The notes below the pieces were generated by a model. It saw nothing but the letters and a program-made list of their open reading frames with translations, was not told the DNA's origin and did not search any database. 37,570 nt of DNA from contig KN889036.1 in assembly GCA_000934455.1 (NCBI GenBank), forward strand, positions 13,802-51,371, given 5' to 3'. Below are positions 33,122 to 37,570 of this stretch, piece by piece; position 1 is the first letter of the stretch, and the number at the start of each line of letters is the position of its first letter. Source of the stretch: Apostichopus parvimensis. Lineage: Eukaryota; Echinodermata; Holothuroidea; Aspidochirotida; Stichopodidae. The position numbers were made by a program, and so were the translations under genes.

Positions 33122-33442
33122 CAGAGAACTGGAGACGGCCTTGAAAAGCTCTCATTCCCACATGTGATGTCATAATGGAATGGAGTCACATGTCATTGCA
33201 ATAGTTGAAGGCCACTCAGTCTGCAAAACCTACGAAAACATTTGCAGCTGTCGCAATATTCGATTGTTCCTGGTGCCAGCTTTTGGTCGACTAAACTTAA
33301 GTAACAGTTAAAAGTGAAGCAATCTGGGTGTGGGGCATGGGAGGGGGATCATTTTAGAGAACATGGAGACGGCCTTGAAAAGCTCTCATTTCAACACATG
33401 ATGTCATAATGGAATGGAGTCACATGTCATTGCAATAGTTGA
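33122..33442 (+). repeat. Pair of 87-bp direct repeats
   Basis: 33122-33208 and 33356-33442 match at an offset of 234 bp with few differences (shared ggagacggccttgaaaagct, then tgatgtcataatggaatgg and gtcattgcaatagttga). The 147 bp between them is unrelated. Each copy contains nested cacatgtgatgtcat / gtcacatgtcatt half-palindromes. They could be LTR-like ends of a very short element or a simple local duplication. Confidence 0.85.
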
Positions 33443-33658
33443 CCCAAACTTGGCAGAGCTGTTCATAAATTCTTTCCCTATAATATATTAGTTATTGCCC
33501 AGTTGTAACTCTTTACTGCTTGTACTTATGACTTAAAGTGTGAAATTCATTCAAATATGTTGTAGACTAAATCAAAAACTATTGCAGCTACCCAGCAGTC
33601 CAGGTTGTACTTCTATAAAAAAAAACCTTTCATTTTTGAGAAATGATCGACCCTTTAA

Positions 33659-34075
33659 ATGTTAAAGGGGGTTCTCATCAATGGAACTGACTGGACTACT
33701 TATAAAGTCTTACACACTCAGTCAACGGACTGTTATGTTAGTTTCTCAGATGCAACACAAACGCTCAAAGAGAAAACATTGACTTTATGGCCTCAAGGAA
33801 CATGTTTATATCGTTTACTAAAATCGGTCAAAGACAAAATGGTGTTGAATATCATACAATGGTGGGCTGTTATTCATATGAAGTTAAAAGAACAGGTTAT
33901 GCATCATGGAGTTATTAGAATTTATAAACAGAGGAATAACGTTAACGTTTACAGGCCTGCAATGAGGAGCGGAAGTCATTATCAAGTTAGCCTTAAAGGA
34001 ACATTCCCAGAGATATATATTAAAACTGAAGATCTTAAAAGCTCATCAGTTACATTGGAACATTACCAGCTCTAA
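33659..34075 (+). other. Unassigned 138-codon open reading frame
   Basis: The longest open frame in the window not explained by a repeat or an antisense exon. It starts MLKGVLINGTDWTTYKVLHT and contains LTLWPQGTCLYRLLKSVKD and WWAVIHMKLKEQVMHHGV. I recognise no domain, signal peptide or membrane segment. In AT-rich DNA of this length one such frame by chance is not surprising. It lies just after the 87-bp repeats, so it may be a transposon remnant. Confidence 0.15.
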
Positions 34076-34575
34076 AAATATTCATATTTACTTGACCCTT
34101 CTAGACTAAAATACTAAAATTCTGCCTACTATATATTTCTTCCTTGAAGTTATCCTTTACTAATAGTCAATTGTCCTCCATTTAACAGCAGGGCGTATTT
34201 ACAGTATGGTGATGTGCTCAGCTCCTAGCCAGCTTAGAGAAACTCTTGAAGCTAATAATACGTATCAAATCTGTGACTTGTAGCCAAACCTCACAATCAA
34301 ATTACATTCAAGGACATTCTATTTATACATTGTCTGTCAGAGTGTAATGACCAGCCCCAGTCCCCCCCCCCCCCCATGATATGCAAATATATCACTTCGG
34401 TTGACTAAACCAATTGAGGGGTAAGAAAATGCTAATTTACGAGCAGATTAAAAATAGAAGGGAAGACATATCTAGATACAACAAATCTAAATTTGTGAAA
34501 AATATGATTCTGTCCTCTTAGAACTTAAAGTTTTAAGATCTCTCTCCTTTCTCCGTATACACATCACTCCATCAA

Positions 34576-34600
34576 CCCCCCCCCCCCCCCCCCCCCCCCC
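34576..34600. repeat. 25-base C run
   Basis: The longest homopolymer in the window. A 14-base C run lies at 34362-34375. Run lengths this long are error-prone in sequencing. Confidence 0.9.
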
Positions 34601-35602
34601 AAGACTTTCAAACCAAAGTCTAACAGGTTTGATAAAAATTCATACCCTCTGTAGTTGTTTCTATTTTAGGATTTTTGAAGTTAATAAGCGAAATAATAGA
34701 CTCCATGCATTGACACGACAGGATATAAGTTAGCTGACACACAAACCTACTTTGTATTCATGAGTCTAAGATTCTTGACTTTGTGATCAGCCTCCTCGTA
34801 GAGTAGGAGTTTTTAATTATCGCAGAGGCTTCCGACTTGTGATACATTTGCATGAAGATTACCGATATAGATTGACTTGAAAGAAGTACAGTATAACCCA
34901 GCTTTCTCATATATATACATACCATTGATATATATTACACAATTGCAACGCCATTACGAGACAAAATTGCATTATTAAAGCCAGGCCATGCATATGTATC
35001 ACTACTAGACTCAACTCAGATTGTAATTCTCCCAAATATACTGTGCTATAAAGAGGGGCCATGTTGATCTAAATTGGTCATCTGATTGTAATGTATAGCA
35101 TATTGGTTTGATCGATGTCTGCTGGTTTTTTGAGAAAATACACATTTTTTGGGGGGGGGGGGATTATTATCCAGTTGACATAGCCTCTACGGTACATCTC
35201 GGAATAAGTTTGCAGCATAATCCCTGGTATTAATACCGTATGTAAGATATCATGGCTTAGGAACTGGAGCAGGGTCTGGTCCTCCCTTAAGCCTTTATCG
35301 AGTTGGCGGGACCCTCTGGGTTTACACTAAACATCTGGACCGCAAGCCGTATCGCACATGTATGTAAACACTTGGGCCTAAAACTGTTGCTCTAAGATTG
35401 CTGTATCATGTATTATCCAGAGCAAACTTTGATCCCTCAATTCATCAACAACATATATCATTTTTTTAAATGTTGTGAACTTTTCTATAAAATGAATTCC
35501 AGCAACAAACCAGTCGAGTGAATGATATCATCAGAACAATTGAAATGAAAATCTCTCTCTTTATAATTTGCCGCAAATAATTGATCCACAGAGACAGACA
35601 GA

Positions 35603-35620
35603 TAGAGAGAGAGAGAGAGA
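35603..35620. repeat. GA microsatellite
   Basis: (GA)n run preceded by gacagacagata. A shorter GA run sits at 31759-31775, just upstream of exon A. Confidence 0.85.
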
Positions 35621-37570
35621 TAATTCACAAAATTCTAAAGACAAAATAAGTTAATCAAACCTTGATTTCCAGAGCACAATGACAGCTGTGCAAACATTTA
35701 AAAACATATGTCACCTTTAGCTTTTGATGAGAAATGATGCAACAATGTAGTTTCAATAAAGGCAACTAATGCTGTTGAAAAAAATTTTCACATGATGACA
35801 TTATGCGTGCACTTAGATGTCCAGTACATTGTCTTTTGGTTATGTTCCTTCACAGGCACAAGTACTGCAGTCTGAGCAACAGGAGAGTATCCATGGCAAC
35901 TCTCAAATTCAGAGGGCACTGGAATGAATTTGCAGTTTATGGCAGACAGTAATTCCTATCCCAAATCAAGTTATTGAGATGACAAACACCATGGATGACT
36001 GGGGAGGGGGTAGGGGGCCAAAAGAGAGGGTGTGGAGTAGGACTTTCATAAACCAATTTGCATATGTATTTTAAGAGATTTTGTGGGATAAATTGAATTA
36101 ATGGACCACAACACTCAAAAAGTATCTGAGTGGCCCAAACTTCTTTCCCGCCATACTATGATCACGAAGCAGGTCTTAACGACTCACTAAATTTCCTATC
36201 AAATTTTTGACTCGTTTAATTCTCTCTCTCTCTGATGAAGATCCTGCCAGGATGTAAACTTCAAGCCCCGGCCTGGAAATTCACAATTAAAGTCACCATG
36301 CAAGAGTTCAATCTGAGTACGGAACCACCACAACTAAAGGATGGCACTTGTACTGAGTATGAGTATGGACACACTACAACTAAAGGATGGTACTTTATGA
36401 AACATTTAAAGGCATCGAAGACTCACCCCAAACCGCGTGCCACCCTCTGAAAAAGTTAACTTTCTGTTGCTTGCAAGTAATTTTTTTTTCTTGTCGCTAC
36501 AAAATGCAGACAGTAATGAAAAGTGATACCTTGTTATCTTTTATCTACACCTGAGATGTCCATCACTGCTATGTACACTGTGTTGTGGGTATTGACCATA
36601 GCTGAATGTATTGACTGTACACTAGTGTCTAATTACCGACGGTAGCAAGCTGTGTGTGTATTTTCTGGGATCGATGGTGGTGTCTTACACCTCTGTTACA
36701 CCTCATTCGAAACTAGGTCAGATTGCCGGCATGAGACGTTTCTTTGTGCGTGAGTCTTCACACCCTTGCTGACTGTGTAGTAAATTAGTCCCTTGCATCA
36801 ACATGCACTTGCACAATTAAGTTATAACTTAACCTCTCAGATTTCAGTTCCTTTTCAACCTTCCACAGAACCCCCCCTCCCCCTCCCCAATTAATTCTTT
36901 AGTTCTCAATCTTGTGAAAATCTTCTTTTTTTTTCATTTTTAGGCACTATACAGTCAAGCTTGATCACATTTCACAAGCAGAAACCTTTGAAACACATTT
37001 TCTGTTCTTTCACAGACATACCAAAACACTAGATACCACTTCATATATAGTTTCTTTTTTTAACCCAAGGAAAAAACAAATTTCCCAGTGATAGACACAT
37101 GTATACACGCTGCTAATGTATATATTACCTCCCCGGATATTAGCGAGCTGGATGTGTTAATTTTTCACGGCTCAAAACCCCCCCTCCAGTGTTGAGAATT
37201 ATACTTTGCCAAAGCAGGCAGTTACAATAAATTTATTAATCCATTTTAAGTTGAGTAAGTGATACTGTTTTTTATCAGGCCTTGACGACAAACAAATTAT
37301 GACCAAACAGCCTATGGCCATGGATACTAAACCACTGGTAAAGCTCCATTTGTGTCCTTCTCACATGCCAGCAGTCTTCTGATCCGTTTAAAATGGGTGG
37401 TACGTCCTTTGGTCGCCTGGTGGATGTATGAATTTCTCGCCAGTAGCGATATTAGTCGAGTCTCAAAATGATATGTGGTTGCCTACTGACTAATTACAAT
37501 ACACAGGACACAGCTATTTTGAACTTGGCTGTGAGCTAAGTCCATCTAAGCACAGTTGATGAACTGAAGA

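Larger units (their letters stand above)
31735..37570 (-). other. Intron upstream of exon A, running off the right edge
   Basis: No tomosyn exon was recognised in these 5.8 kb. They hold one dispersed-repeat copy (31795-32075), 87-bp direct repeats (33122-33442), a 138-codon plus-strand open frame (33659-34075), long C runs (34362-34375 and 34576-34600), a G run near 35150 and a GA microsatellite (35603-35620). The stretch 36000-37570 shows nothing I can name. Confidence 0.7.

Noticed and set aside
34763-34810. Minus-strand stretch reading EEADHKVKNLRLMNTK before a gtaggt donor
   Set aside because: The donor looks good, but the acceptor is weak, the sequence does not match tomosyn, and its phase does not fit exon A.
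36832-36875. Minus-strand VLWKVEKELKSER before gttaag, vaguely like the end of the exon preceding exon A
   Set aside because: The phase would fit, but the residues do not align with the LHLWNL-LKFCRER segment and the donor is poor. Chance is likely.

Overview
The window is AT-rich, intron-rich metazoan nuclear DNA. It carries an internal part of one gene on the minus strand, plus a large load of repeats. The gene is a tomosyn (syntaxin-binding protein 5, STXBP5/STXBP5L type), a cytosolic two-beta-propeller protein that binds syntaxin and SNAP-25 and restrains vesicle fusion. I recognise it by reading the exons and comparing them with what I remember of the vertebrate proteins; no search was run. 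The dense introns, poly-C/poly-G tracts, minisatellites and tRNA-derived repeats suggest a marine invertebrate. An echinoderm such as a sea cucumber is possible, but the species is a guess.

Gene layout (minus strand, so 5' to 3' runs from high to low coordinates). Twelve exons with matching splice phases lie at 31734-31600, 29889-29826, 27472-27265, 25900-25822, 23090-22936, 22095-22023, 17767-17611, 17041-16974, 15954-15914, 15404-15199, 14511-14150 and 13736-13541. Together they give an uninterrupted frame of 581 codons. They correspond roughly to human STXBP5 residues 145 to 720: most of the first propeller, the Lgl-type domain, the start of the second propeller and the conserved LYGS-DPY-PRSPRK block. 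A thirteenth exon (about 12992-12794) opens the variable linker. A phase-compatible candidate (4571-4458) may continue it. The first exons lie beyond the right edge. The C-terminal propeller blades and the R-SNARE tail were not found and should lie beyond the left edge.

The most unusual gene-level feature is a recent 163-bp tandem duplication (14986-15311) that copies the last 113 bp of exon J with its splice donor. A usable acceptor would turn the extra copy into an in-frame 35-codon exon. Both differences between the copies in the coding part are silent.

Repeats. Three introns carry copies of one dispersed repeat (about 20112-20700, 26396-26743, 31795-32075) with an internal array of 48-bp units in 6, 3 and 1 copies. 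Other structures are a 1-kb pyrimidine minisatellite (340-1335), a purine minisatellite beside exon M (12290-12720), a 189-bp CAGT-rich duplication (23460-23830), a pair of 29-bp inverted arms (2828-3138), 87-bp direct repeats (33122-33442), two tRNA-derived SINE-like pieces (16320-16425 minus, 22630-22700 plus) and a palindromic repeat family near 9700 and 28390. No second gene is convincing. Three unexplained open frames (7643-7849 minus, 19108-19269 minus, 33659-34075 plus) are listed as weak candidates.
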